DNA of 38,124 nucleotides from Acidobacteriota bacterium. Its GTDB lineage: Bacteria; Acidobacteriota; HRBIN11. The stretch is taken from NCBI GenBank assembly GCA_030550225.1, contig JAUQPV010000002.1:1-38124 (forward strand). Direction: 5' to 3'. Shown here piece after piece: positions 1 through 6,803 of this stretch. A model generated the notes under the pieces. The model did not search any database. It saw nothing but the letters and a program-made list of their open reading frames with translations, and was not told the origin of the DNA. The position numbers and the translations under genes were made by a program. Position 1 is the stretch's first letter. Every line of letters begins with the position of its first letter.

Positions 1-1
1 G

Positions 2-94
2 GTCGTGACCCGGACGACGGAAATCGACACGATGATTTCAGGCAAAAAATTCGTCTTTGAGGAAGAGTTGGCGCCTGAAGCCGAAAAGCCCTAA
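2..94 (+). CDS. C-terminal end of an unidentified upstream gene (partial)
   Basis: One open frame runs from the window edge to a TAA at 92-94 and gives about 30 residues ending in an acidic stretch, ELAPEAEKP. It is followed 17 bases later by a strong hairpin with a T-run, as expected at the end of a transcription unit. Its position just before a hydrogenase maturation protease suggests it could be the last gene of a hydrogenase structural operon. The tail has no recognisable motif; in particular it is not the DPCxxCxxH end of a NiFe large subunit. The product is unknown. Confidence 0.45.
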   Translation, partial: VVTRTTEIDTMISGKKFVFEEELAPEAEKP

Positions 95-111
95 GTGGTT
101 CCCCTCCCGCG

Positions 112-151
112 CCCGCCCCTCCCGGCCTCGTGCCGGGTCGGGGCGGGTTTT
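112..151 (+). terminator. Rho-independent terminator between the upstream gene and the hyp operon
   Basis: CCCGCCCC (112-119) pairs with GGGGCGGG (140-147) and an inner CCCGGC (121-126) pairs with GCCGGG (132-137), leaving a five-base loop. TTTT follows at 148-151. The very GC-rich stem plus T-run and its place just after the stop at 92-94 fit an intrinsic terminator on the + strand. Confidence 0.65.
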
Positions 152-248
152 AAGGAGCGCAGGCCTCTGGCCTGTGGGAGGGCAGACGTCCCGGTGGCCG
201 GGCCTCTGGCCGGCCAAGGGGTCCCCTGGAAAGGGGACGGAGGCGGAA

Positions 249-800
249 ATGTCGATTACGGTCACGGGATTGGGCAATCTGTTAATGGGCGATGAAGGCG
301 TGGGCGTCCACGCCGTACGGCTCTTGCGAGAGCGATTCGCCCGACCCGATGTCGCCTACCTCGACGGAGGCACCCTGGGCCTGAGCCTCCTGCCTTACTT
401 GGAGGAGGCAACCCATCTGCTATTCCTGGACGCCATCCGGGCGGACGCCCCGCCTGGGACCGTCCTCCGCGTGTCACTCCTCGACGGACCCACGCGGATC
501 CCCTTGAAGGTCTCAGCCCACGATATCGCCTTGCCCGACCTGGTCGCCCTCCTGAAGTTCCGGCGGGGCGAGGACCTCCGGGCTGTCGAGCTTTTGGGTG
601 TCGTCCCAGAGCGGATCGAACCCTCGACGGAACTTTCCTCGACGGTCCAGGCGAGCTTGCCGGACCTTATCTCTTGGGCCCTTCGAATTCTTCAACAGTG
701 GGGCGTCCTGGATCACCAGAGCCGTTCGGTTCGTGAGAATGGCGTCGAGGCGGTCTTTCCCACCGCCCGAAATAAAGGGCGAACGGCGAATAGCGAATAA
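249..800 (+). CDS. [NiFe]-hydrogenase maturation endopeptidase, HyaD/HybD/HupD family
   Basis: The protease removes the C-terminal peptide of the hydrogenase large subunit after nickel insertion in the cytoplasm. The 183-residue protein opens with the family signature GLGNLLMGDEGVGV. The three metal-sensing/catalytic positions are visible as E16, D61 and H91, matching HybD E16, D62 and H93. The ATG at 249 was chosen because GGAGGCGG precedes it and the signature must lie at the N-terminus; a longer TTG-initiated frame from 57 only adds GC-rich spacer translation. The last 25 or so residues (from about QSRSVRENG) are read from a partial copy of the palindromic repeat at 717-773, so the native C-terminus probably ended near residue 157. 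It is the first gene of the maturation operon. Confidence 0.9.
   Translation: MSITVTGLGNLLMGDEGVGVHAVRLLRERFARPDVAYLDGGTLGLSLLPYLEEATHLLFLDAIRADAPPGTVLRVSLLDGPTRIPLKVSAHDIALPDLVALLKFRRGEDLRAVELLGVVPERIEPSTELSSTVQASLPDLISWALRILQQWGVLDHQSRSVRENGVEAVFPTARNKGRTANSE
717..773. repeat. Partial copy (left end) of the ~240-bp palindromic element, inside the 3' end of the endopeptidase gene
   Basis: The segment begins CAGAGCCGTTCGG and continues with the TGAGAATGGCGTC block, then a CTTTCC and CGCCCG block. The same order is seen at the left ends of the full copies at 33488 and 36564. The similarity fades near 770. The element is read in frame, so it encodes the C-terminal tail of the preceding protease. 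Confidence 0.7.
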
Positions 801-945
801 TGAACAGCAAATAGGTACCCCTTCCTACCTCCCGACCTGCCCATCTGCCGACCTGCCGACTGCCCATCTGCCCGATGCCTTGACCGCCGACGGCCGACCG
901 CGGTCGGCGGTCTGGGAAAAATCGTCCTCCCCAGAGGAAGGACCT
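801..945. other. Spacer with degenerate GACCTGCC/CATCTGCC words and a 16-bp palindrome
   Basis: Between the protease gene and hypC the DNA repeats the words GACCTGCC and CATCTGCC (about 830-880). A perfect 16-bp palindrome follows, GCCGACCG then CGGTCGGC (893-908), nested in the inverted repeat GACCGCCGAC (882-891) / GTCGGCGGTC (903-912). The palindrome could be a hairpin or an operator. No T-run follows, so a classical terminator is unlikely. The hypC ribosome site AGAGGAAG lies at 933-940. Confidence 0.5.
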
Positions 946-1224
946 ATGTGCTTAGGCGTGCCGGGTCGAGTCGTCGAAGTCAACGGCCTCGTGGCCGTCG
1001 TCGATTTCTGGGGGACTCGCCGGAAGGTCCGGCTCGAGACGGTCGACCAGCCGGTTCAACCCGGTGATTACGTCTTGGTCCACGTCGGTTTCGCCATCCG
1101 GCGGATTCCGGAAGAGGAGATCGAGGAAACGCTGGCCTTCTACGACTCCGTCGTGCGGGCGGCTGAGAATGACTTAATGGGTGCAGACGTCCGGAGCGAG
1201 ATCGACGCCGCCCGGGGGGATTGA
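946..1224 (+). CDS. hypC: Hydrogenase maturation chaperone HypC
   Basis: HypC/HupF-family chaperones carry the Fe(CN)2CO group with HypD and deliver it to the large-subunit precursor. The 92-residue product begins MCLGVPGRVVEV, with the essential N-terminal Cys2 of the family, and continues with the small beta-barrel pattern up to GDYVLVHVGFAIRRI. The ATG at 946 is preceded by AGAGGAAG; Cys2 must follow the initiator Met, which fixes the start. The C-terminal tail, about 15-20 residues beyond the usual end, is acidic. The TGA at 1222-1224 is three bases before the hypD ATG, so the two partners are probably translated together. Confidence 0.93.
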   Translation: MCLGVPGRVVEVNGLVAVVDFWGTRRKVRLETVDQPVQPGDYVLVHVGFAIRRIPEEEIEETLAFYDSVVRAAENDLMGADVRSEIDAARGD

Positions 1225-1226
1225 CC

Positions 1227-2366
1227 ATGGAAGCGGTCCGCGACGAGGGTGCATGGAAGCGGTTGGAATTTCGGGATCCCGAGCGGGTCCAGGCCCTGCG
1301 GCAGACCCTCCAGCGGCTGTGCGACCAGATCGGGCGGCCCGTATCGGTCATGCACGTCTGCGGGACCCACGAACAGAGTATCGCCCGTTTTGGCCTGCGG
1401 AGCCTCCTCCCCCGGAACCTGAACGTGTTTATGGGGCCCGGCTGTCCCGTCTGCGTGACGGACATGCCGGAGGTCGACGAGGCGGTGGCCCTGGCCCTTC
1501 AGGGCGTCATCGTCGCCACCTTTGGCGACATGTTCCGGGTCCCCGGGAGCGTGATGTCCCTGGCCGAGGCCAAGGCCCAGGGGGCCGACGTGCGGGTCGT
1601 CTACAGTCCCTGGGACGCCCTGCGGCTGGCCCAATCGACGGACCGGGACGTCGTCTTCTTCGCCACGGGCTTCGAGACGACCGCCGTCGCCACGGCCGCC
1701 GTGATCCTATCGAACCCGCCGTCGAACTTCTCGGTCCTGTCGGCCCACAAGTACATCCCGCCGGTCATGGAGATCATCGCCGAGATGCCCGATACCCGGG
1801 TGCAGGGCTTCTTAGCGGCCGGCCATGCGGCGACCATCACGGGGTGGAAGATCTTCGAACGGTTCGTCGAGCGCCACCGGATTCCCGTCGTCGTCGGGGG
1901 GTTCGAGCCCCTCGACATCCTGGCGGCCCTGGCCCAGTTAGTCGAACTCATCCGGGACGGCGACCTGCGGGTCGTCAATGCCTATCCCCGATGCGTCACG
2001 CCAGAAGGAAACCGTCAGGCCCAGCGTCTGCTCTGGGAGGTCTTCGAGACCGTCGGCGGCACCTGGCGCGGCATCGCCCACATCCCGAACGGCAACCTCC
2101 GGATTCGGTCGAAATATGCCGGGGTCGACGCCCGGCGGCGTTACGACATCGACGTGAGCGGCCTTCTGCAGGGAGCGCCGCCCCGGCTCACGCAGGAGTG
2201 CATCTGCGGGGACATCATGGCCGGGATCGCGTCCCCCTACGACTGCCGGCTGTTCGGGAAGGAGTGCACGCCTCAGAACCCCGTCGGAGCCTGCATGGTC
2301 AGTAGCGAGGGGACTTGCAAGATTTGGTACGAATACGGGGGACACGTCATCGTGGAGACTCCTTAG
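1227..2366 (+). CDS. hypD: Hydrogenase maturation protein HypD (Fe-S scaffold for Fe(CN)2CO)
   Basis: HypD is the [4Fe-4S] scaffold on which the Fe(CN)2CO unit of the NiFe site is assembled together with HypC and HypE. The 379-residue product has the conserved CGTHEQSI (C45), GPGCPVCVT (C73, C76), FGDMFRVPGS, SAHKYIPPVM and AAGHAATITG blocks. A C-terminal group of cysteines (CICGDI, then DCRLFGKEC, GACMVS and TCKIW) provides the cluster ligands. Length and motif order are normal for the family. The ATG at 1227 is preferred over an overlapping TTG at 1221. The TAG stop directly abuts the left end of a palindromic repeat copy that fills the following spacer. Confidence 0.95.
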   Translation: MEAVRDEGAWKRLEFRDPERVQALRQTLQRLCDQIGRPVSVMHVCGTHEQSIARFGLRSLLPRNLNVFMGPGCPVCVTDMPEVDEAVALALQGVIVATFGDMFRVPGSVMSLAEAKAQGADVRVVYSPWDALRLAQSTDRDVVFFATGFETTAVATAAVILSNPPSNFSVLSAHKYIPPVMEIIAEMPDTRVQGFLAAGHAATITGWKIFERFVERHRIPVVVGGFEPLDILAALAQLVELIRDGDLRVVNAYPRCVTPEGNRQAQRLLWEVFETVGGTWRGIAHIPNGNLRIRSKYAGVDARRRYDIDVSGLLQGAPPRLTQECICGDIMAGIASPYDCRLFGKECTPQNPVGACMVSSEGTCKIWYEYGGHVIVETP

Positions 2367-2613
2367 CAGAGCCCTTTGACCCGTGAAAATCCCGATGGGA
2401 TCGGCTTTTCCGACCCTTCGAAAAATCGGTGCTCGGTGCTGGGTGTTGGGTGCTGGGTGTTGGGTGTTGGGTTCTTGAAAAAGGGACCTAACACCTAACA
2501 CCGAGCACCCAGCACCCAACACCAAACACCCATTCTGTCTGAAAAATCGTGCTTCCTGGGCGATGGAAAAGGCCGTCTTAATGCCGCTCTCATGAACTGA
2601 ACGGCCCTGTTAA
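2365..2613. repeat. Palindromic repeat element, copy 1
   Basis: This near-complete copy fills the hypD-formyltransferase spacer. It starts with CAGAGCC directly after the hypD TAG and ends with GAACGGCCCTGTTAA. Inside are CCGACCCTTCGAAAAATCGG, runs of the word GGTGTTGGGTGCTGGG, the centre TTCTTGAAAAAGGGACC, then the complementary CACCCAACACC words and CATTCTGTCTGAAAAATCG. The copies at 33488 and 36564 carry the same blocks in reverse-complement order. The two halves are reverse complements of each other at the centre and more loosely at the ends. Confidence 0.85.
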
Positions 2614-2624
2614 GAGGGATGGGG

Positions 2625-3401
2625 ATGACGGGTCGGTTGCGAGTCGTCGTGATGGTCGGTCCCCGGGGCGAGGGTCTCGAGGCCCTGCTGGATTACGGTA
2701 CTCGGTCGCCGGACTATGCGATCGTCGGGGCCTTGGTGACGACCCCTGACAGCACGGCCGTCCCGGTCCTCGAGCGGTATGGCATCCCCTGGGTCTGCAA
2801 TGACATTCAGGCCTTCTACCGGGCGCGCCAGGCACCCGTCCGGGACCTTCAGTATCGACCGGACTACGACGACCAGAGTCTCCGGTACGTCGAGGCTTGG
2901 GCTCCGACGCACTTGGTCCTGTTTCGGTACATTTACATCGTGACGCCGGTCCTCTTGAGCGCCTTTCCCGGCCGGGTCCTGAACGTTCATGACGGGGACC
3001 TCACCCGACGAGACTCCACCGGACGACCCCTCTACCGTGGCCTTCACGCGACCCGGGACGCCATCCTCGACGGGGCGACGGCGACCCGCTCGACCGTGCA
3101 CATCGTCACCGAGGAAGTCGACATGGGTCCGCCGATTTTATTGTCGCCGGCCTATCCGGTCCATCGCCGCCTCGTCCGACAGGCGCGGTGGGCCGGCGCC
3201 CTGGACGTCCTGAAGGCTTACGCATACGCCCATCGGGAATGGATGATTCGGGACAGTTGGGGCAAGCTGATTCATACGGCCCTGACCTTGTGGTCGCAGG
3301 TTCCCTTACGGATCTTGGGCGACCGGGTCTTTTGGGGCGACCGGCCGGGTCCATGGGTCCTCCGGGCTTACATCGCCCGACGGGAGACAGCGGCACCATG
3401 A
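2625..3401 (+). CDS. Formyltransferase in the hyp operon, probable separate HypX N-terminal module
   Basis: The protein of about 258 residues has the GART-like formyltransferase fold. The catalytic triad is complete: Asn120 and His122 in LNVHDGDL and Asp166 in TEEVDMGPPIL (numbering from the ATG at 2625). In HypX the equivalent N-terminal domain takes formyl from 10-formyl-THF and passes it to CoA on the way to the CO ligand. The gene lies inside the hyp operon between hypD and hypE. It overlaps the next gene by ATGA, so it is probably the HypX N-module as a free-standing protein. The ATG at 2625 has a usable GAGGG upstream; an ATG at 2619 is too close to it. The formyl donor (THF or H4MPT) is not shown by the sequence. 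Confidence 0.7.
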   Translation: MTGRLRVVVMVGPRGEGLEALLDYGTRSPDYAIVGALVTTPDSTAVPVLERYGIPWVCNDIQAFYRARQAPVRDLQYRPDYDDQSLRYVEAWAPTHLVLFRYIYIVTPVLLSAFPGRVLNVHDGDLTRRDSTGRPLYRGLHATRDAILDGATATRSTVHIVTEEVDMGPPILLSPAYPVHRRLVRQARWAGALDVLKAYAYAHREWMIRDSWGKLIHTALTLWSQVPLRILGDRVFWGDRPGPWVLRAYIARRETAAP

Positions 3402-4264
3402 AGGAAAAAGAAGGTGAGGTCGTCGAAGAACTCTACCACATCCGGGTCACCCGTCGAGACGCCATCGGGGTCATCACCCTGGACCGGCCCGAGCGGTTCA
3501 ACGCCCTGGACGTTCAGATGGCCCAGGACCTGCGCAAGGCGGCCCTCGCCTTGGCGCGAGACCGGACGATCCGATGCGTGATCCTGGCCGGCCACGAGCG
3601 GGTCTTCTGTAGCGGCGCCGACCTTCGGTACGTCCAGCAGGGCGGGGACGAAGCCGACTTCTCCTACCTCCAGCCGGAGGCCCGGGAGGTCCAGAGGAGC
3701 TACGGGGCGGCCTTCAAGCAGATCCTGGAATACCTCCACAGCACGATTTCCGAGATCCGACGGGCGCCCAAGCCCTTCATCGCCGCCGTCCGAGGCGTCG
3801 CCGCCGCCGGCGGCTTCGGCCTGGCGATGAGCTGTGACCTCGTCTATGCCTCGGAGGACGCCTGGTTTGAATGGGCCTATTCGAAAACGGGTCTCACGGG
3901 AGCCGAAAGCTCGACCTTTCTCCTGCCCCGCCTGATCGGCCTCCGGCGGGCCCTCGAGATGGCCTTCCTGAACCCCCGCCTGAGCGCCCAGGAAGCCTGG
4001 TCCCTGGGCCTGATCAACGGCGTCTTCCCCCAGGACCGGTTCGATGAAGAAGTCTGGCGGGTCGCCGAGCGACTCGCCGAAGGACCGACCCGGGCCTTTG
4101 GCATCACGAAGCGCCTCCTCAACGAGGCGGCCGGCATGGACCGTCTGGACGTCCACCTGGATAAGGAACTCCAGTTTCTGGCCGAAATCGCCGAGGGTGC
4201 CGACTTCTGGGAAGGCCTGCGAGCCTTCTTTGAAAAACGGAAGCCCCAGTTTCGGGGAGAGTGA
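3398..4264 (+). CDS. Crotonase-fold (enoyl-CoA hydratase-like) protein, probable separate HypX C-terminal module
   Basis: The 288-residue protein is a crotonase: LDRPERFNALD near residue 28, CSGADL (71-76) and AAAGGFG (135-141) form the CoA/oxyanion site. The two glutamates of true enoyl-CoA hydratases are missing: the first position is Gly141 and the second is Tyr161. The segment Y161-x3-G-L-x-G-A-E170-x2-T-F-L-L-P-R matches, as I remember it, the HypX pattern Y-x3-G-L-x-G-S-E, whose Tyr and Glu are implicated in formyl-CoA decarbonylation to CO. Its ATGA overlap with the formyltransferase and position before hypE support this role. Ordinary crotonases can also carry GAE here, so a catabolic isomerase is not excluded. 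Confidence 0.65.
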   Translation: MKEKEGEVVEELYHIRVTRRDAIGVITLDRPERFNALDVQMAQDLRKAALALARDRTIRCVILAGHERVFCSGADLRYVQQGGDEADFSYLQPEAREVQRSYGAAFKQILEYLHSTISEIRRAPKPFIAAVRGVAAAGGFGLAMSCDLVYASEDAWFEWAYSKTGLTGAESSTFLLPRLIGLRRALEMAFLNPRLSAQEAWSLGLINGVFPQDRFDEEVWRVAERLAEGPTRAFGITKRLLNEAAGMDRLDVHLDKELQFLAEIAEGADFWEGLRAFFEKRKPQFRGE

Positions 4265-4287
4265 TCGTGGGTGTGATGGGAATTGCC

Positions 4288-4362
4288 AATTGCGGATTTG
4301 GGGATAAGAGGTGCAGGTCGGTTCTCCGAGGCTTTCCCCGCCCTGATGCCCAATCCGCAATT
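4288..4362. repeat. Imperfect inverted repeat in the spacer before hypE
   Basis: AATTGCGGATT (4288-4298) is exactly complementary to AATCCGCAATT (4352-4362). The pairing extends imperfectly on both sides (GGGAATTGCC... facing ...CGCAATC). It could form a hairpin with a loop of about 50 bases between the crotonase gene and hypE. No T-run follows, so it may be a repeat or processing site rather than a terminator. Confidence 0.55.
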
Positions 4363-4390
4363 CGCAATCTTTGAGATGGAGGGATAGGCG

Positions 4391-5443
4391 ATGGCCGGAA
4401 GCGTCCGATCTCTTCAGTGTCCGGTCCCGACGCTGACCCACCGCCAGGTCCTCCTGGGCCACGGAAGCGGGGGCCGGCTGATGCACGACCTCATCGAGGC
4501 CGTATTCCGCCCCCGGCTCCTGCCGGCGGACCTGACGTGCCTGAACGACGCCGCCTACTTTCGCGTCGCTGGCTTCCGCTTGGCTATCACGACGGATTCC
4601 TTTGTCGTCGACCCTATCTTCTTCCCGGGCGGTGACATCGGCCAACTGGCCGTCCACGGGACCGTCAACGACCTGGCCGTCAGCGGGGCCCGGCCCCTGG
4701 TCCTGAGCGCCGCCTTTATCCTCGAGGAAGGTTTCCCCATCGAGGACCTCGAGCGGGTCGTCGACTCGATGCGCGAGGCCAGCGCTCGGGTCGGCGTGCC
4801 TATCGTCACAGGCGACACGAAAGTCGTCCAACGGGGCAAGTGCGACCGAGTGTTCATCAACACGACGGGCGTCGGCGTCCTGATGACGGAGCGAGTCCTT
4901 TCGGCCGACCAAGCCCGACCGGGGGACCTGATCCTCCTGAATGGGGACATCGCCGCTCACGGCATCGCCATCCTGGCGGCCCGGGGAGAGCTCGAGTTGG
5001 ACACGCCCATCGTCTCGGACACGGCCCCCCTGCATACGTTGGTCGAGGCCATTTTAGAAGGTGACCCCGGGGTCCGTTGCATGCGGGACCTGACGCGGGG
5101 CGGGCTCGCCAGTGCCCTCAACGAAATCGCTCAGAGCTCGGGCGTGGGGATCCGTATCTGGGAAGACCGGATCCCCATTCGGGATGAGGTCCGAGGCGTC
5201 TGTGAGGTCCTGGGGCTCGACCCTTTGCATGTAGCGAACGAGGGAAAGCTGATCGCCGTCGTCGCCCGAGAGGACGCCGAGGCCGTCCTGGCCCGGATGC
5301 GGGCCCACCCCCTCGGTCGGGAGGCGGCCATCATCGGCGAGGTCGTCGAAGACGCCCGGTCGATGGTCCTCATGAAGACTCAAGTCGGGGGCTTCCGGGT
5401 CGTCGACATGCTGGCCGGTGAGCAGTTGCCCCGGATTTGCTAA
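4391..5443 (+). CDS. hypE: Hydrogenase maturation protein HypE (thiocarbamoyl dehydratase)
   Basis: HypE receives a carbamoyl group from HypF on its C-terminal cysteine and dehydrates it with ATP to the thiocyanate that becomes the CN ligands. The 350-residue protein belongs to the PurM/ThiL-like ATPase family. GHGSGGRLMHDL near residue 23, LTTDSFVVDPIFFPGGDIG, TVNDLAVSGARP and RDLTRGGLASALNEIA are all visible. It ends exactly in PRIC, the required C-terminal Cys. The start at 4391 has GGAGGGAT upstream. It acts with HypF, encoded downstream in the same operon. Confidence 0.95.
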   Translation: MAGSVRSLQCPVPTLTHRQVLLGHGSGGRLMHDLIEAVFRPRLLPADLTCLNDAAYFRVAGFRLAITTDSFVVDPIFFPGGDIGQLAVHGTVNDLAVSGARPLVLSAAFILEEGFPIEDLERVVDSMREASARVGVPIVTGDTKVVQRGKCDRVFINTTGVGVLMTERVLSADQARPGDLILLNGDIAAHGIAILAARGELELDTPIVSDTAPLHTLVEAILEGDPGVRCMRDLTRGGLASALNEIAQSSGVGIRIWEDRIPIRDEVRGVCEVLGLDPLHVANEGKLIAVVAREDAEAVLARMRAHPLGREAAIIGEVVEDARSMVLMKTQVGGFRVVDMLAGEQLPRIC

Positions 5444-5449
5444 GGGGTA

Positions 5450-5521
5450 GTGAGGCAATAAGGCCGTAAGGCGTGTCGGACAGTCAACCGTAGGGCCCTA
5501 TCTACCGCCTTATTGCCTTAC
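5450..5521. repeat. Inverted repeat of GCAATAAGGC words between hypE and hypA
   Basis: GTGAGGCAATAAGGC (5450-5464) pairs at 14 of 15 positions with GCCTTATTGCCTTAC (5507-5521). Further degenerate TATTGCC and GATTGCC words continue to about 5543. The segment would form a large hairpin inside the hyp operon. The same word-plus-complement design recurs in other spacers of the window. Confidence 0.55.
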
Positions 5522-5558
5522 TGCCCTATTGCCTGATTGCCTACTTAGGTATGCCATC

Positions 5559-5969
5559 ATGCATGAACTTTCGATCATGCAGGCCTTAGTCGATGCCGTC
5601 GAGGCGATCGTCCGAGAGCATGGGGCCCGGCGGGTCGTCCGGCTGGTCGTCGAGGTCGGCGAAATGTCCAACGTGATTCCCATGTATCTCCGGAATGCCT
5701 TCTTAGCCTTCCGGGAGGTGAAACCCTTCCTGGCCCAGGCCGAGCTGGAGATCCGTTTCGTCCCCCTGCAACTCCGGTGCGAATCCTGCGGCTTTGAGTT
5801 CCAGCCCCAGGGTTATCGATACCGCTGTGTCGAGTGCGGGGCGACCCAGGTCCGGGTCGTGCAGGGCGAGGAATTGCTCTTGCGGGACGTCGAGCTGGAG
5901 GTCGAATCCGATGACCCGTCTTGGCCGGTCGAACTGCCAAGTCATGGGGCCCCACGCTTCTGTGAATGA
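5559..5969 (+). CDS. hypA: Nickel metallochaperone HypA
   Basis: HypA delivers nickel to the large subunit with HypB. The protein starts MHELSIMQALV, giving the nickel-binding N-terminal Met-His-Glu. The structural zinc site is CESC (C74, C77) and CVEC (C90, C93). The ATG at 5559 is fixed by the need for His2. At 136 residues it is about 20 longer than usual, because of an acidic, proline-containing tail after residue 115. A recognisable Shine-Dalgarno is weak (AGG near 5548). It lies between hypE and hypB. Confidence 0.93.
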   Translation: MHELSIMQALVDAVEAIVREHGARRVVRLVVEVGEMSNVIPMYLRNAFLAFREVKPFLAQAELEIRFVPLQLRCESCGFEFQPQGYRYRCVECGATQVRVVQGEELLLRDVELEVESDDPSWPVELPSHGAPRFCE

Positions 5970-6131
5970 AGGCGGATAGGGGCATAACTGTAAGGGCGTG
6001 AGGACGGGACGGTCACCGGCGGCGTCAGGACAGAGGGGACGTCCGCGTCACTGCTGGCGTCCCGCCGACCTGCCCATCTGCCCAAGACCGTGATTTGTCC
6101 CAGAGATGGCCGGACTGCTAAGAGGGAAGCG
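5970..6131. other. Spacer between hypA and hypB
   Basis: About 160 bases without a gene. They contain GACCTGCCCATCTGCCC near 6066-6082, the same word type as the spacer before hypC. The hypB ribosome site AAGAGGGAAG lies at about 6120. The end, CTGCTAAGAGGG, resembles the right end of the palindromic element followed by the Shine-Dalgarno as at 2608-2618, but the rest of the element is not recognisable. Confidence 0.35.
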
Positions 6132-6803
6132 ATGGCGGAGATTCGAACCGTTCGAGTGATGGAAAGCCTCCTGAAGGCCAACGACTACGTGGCCCAACGC
6201 CTCCGGCAGGCGTGGGACCAGGGCCAGACTTTCGTCGTCAACCTGATATCGGCCCCGGGCGCCGGCAAGACGACCCTGCTGGAGGCGACCCTGCCGGTCC
6301 TGCTGAGCCGGTACCGCGTCGGCGTCCTGGAGGGCGACATCGAGACGGAGCGGGACGCCGAGCGGATCCGGGCCTTGGGCGTCGAGGCCGTCCAGGTCAC
6401 GACGGGCGGGACCTGTCACCTGGAAGCGCCCATGGTCGAGCAGGCCTGGCGCCTTATGGATAACGAGATCGACTTTCTGTTCATCGAGAACGTGGGTAAC
6501 CTCGTGTGTCCGGCGAGCTTCGACCTGGGGGAGCACCTCCGGGTCGTCCTGCTCTCGGTCCCCGAGGGGGATGACAAACCGGCCAAGTACCCCAAGGCCT
6601 TCCGGACAGCCCAGGCCCTGGTCATCACGAAGGCCGACCTGCTGGAGACGATGGACTTCTCGGTCGAGCGAGCCCGCCGGGAGGCCTTGGAGATTCAGCC
6701 CGAACTTCAGGTCTTCGTCGTGTCGGCCAAGACGGGCGTGGGGATTCCGGCATGGACGCAATTCCTGGAACAGCGACGACGGCAGACGTTTCCGGACGCT
6801 TGA
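6132..6803 (+). CDS. hypB: Nickel-inserting GTPase HypB
   Basis: HypB is the GTPase that, with HypA, loads nickel. The 223-residue protein has the P-loop SAPGAGKTT (40-48), the metal-binding Cys95-His96 in GGTCHLEAP, and ENVGNLVCP with Cys126. TKAD (166-169) provides guanine specificity. It lacks both the N-terminal CxxCGC motif and a histidine-rich nickel-storage stretch, so it is the short form of the family. The ATG at 6132 is preceded by AAGAGGGAAG. Its 3' end overlaps the start region of hypF. Confidence 0.95.
   Translation: MAEIRTVRVMESLLKANDYVAQRLRQAWDQGQTFVVNLISAPGAGKTTLLEATLPVLLSRYRVGVLEGDIETERDAERIRALGVEAVQVTTGGTCHLEAPMVEQAWRLMDNEIDFLFIENVGNLVCPASFDLGEHLRVVLLSVPEGDDKPAKYPKAFRTAQALVITKADLLETMDFSVERARREALEIQPELQVFVVSAKTGVGIPAWTQFLEQRRRQTFPDA

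Noticed and set aside
2..94. C-terminus of the NiFe-hydrogenase large subunit
   Set aside because: The frame lacks the DPCxxCxxH end required for protease processing; only position suggests a hydrogenase link.
2420..2530. CACCCAACACC word arrays as a CRISPR array
   Set aside because: The words are 6-8 bases, degenerate and without unique spacers, and are part of a palindromic element.
3368..5035. Long open frame of about 555 codons on the minus strand across the crotonase and hypE genes
   Set aside because: It is antisense to two well-supported genes, has no family motif and is Arg/Gly/Asp-rich, as expected of GC-rich shadow translation.
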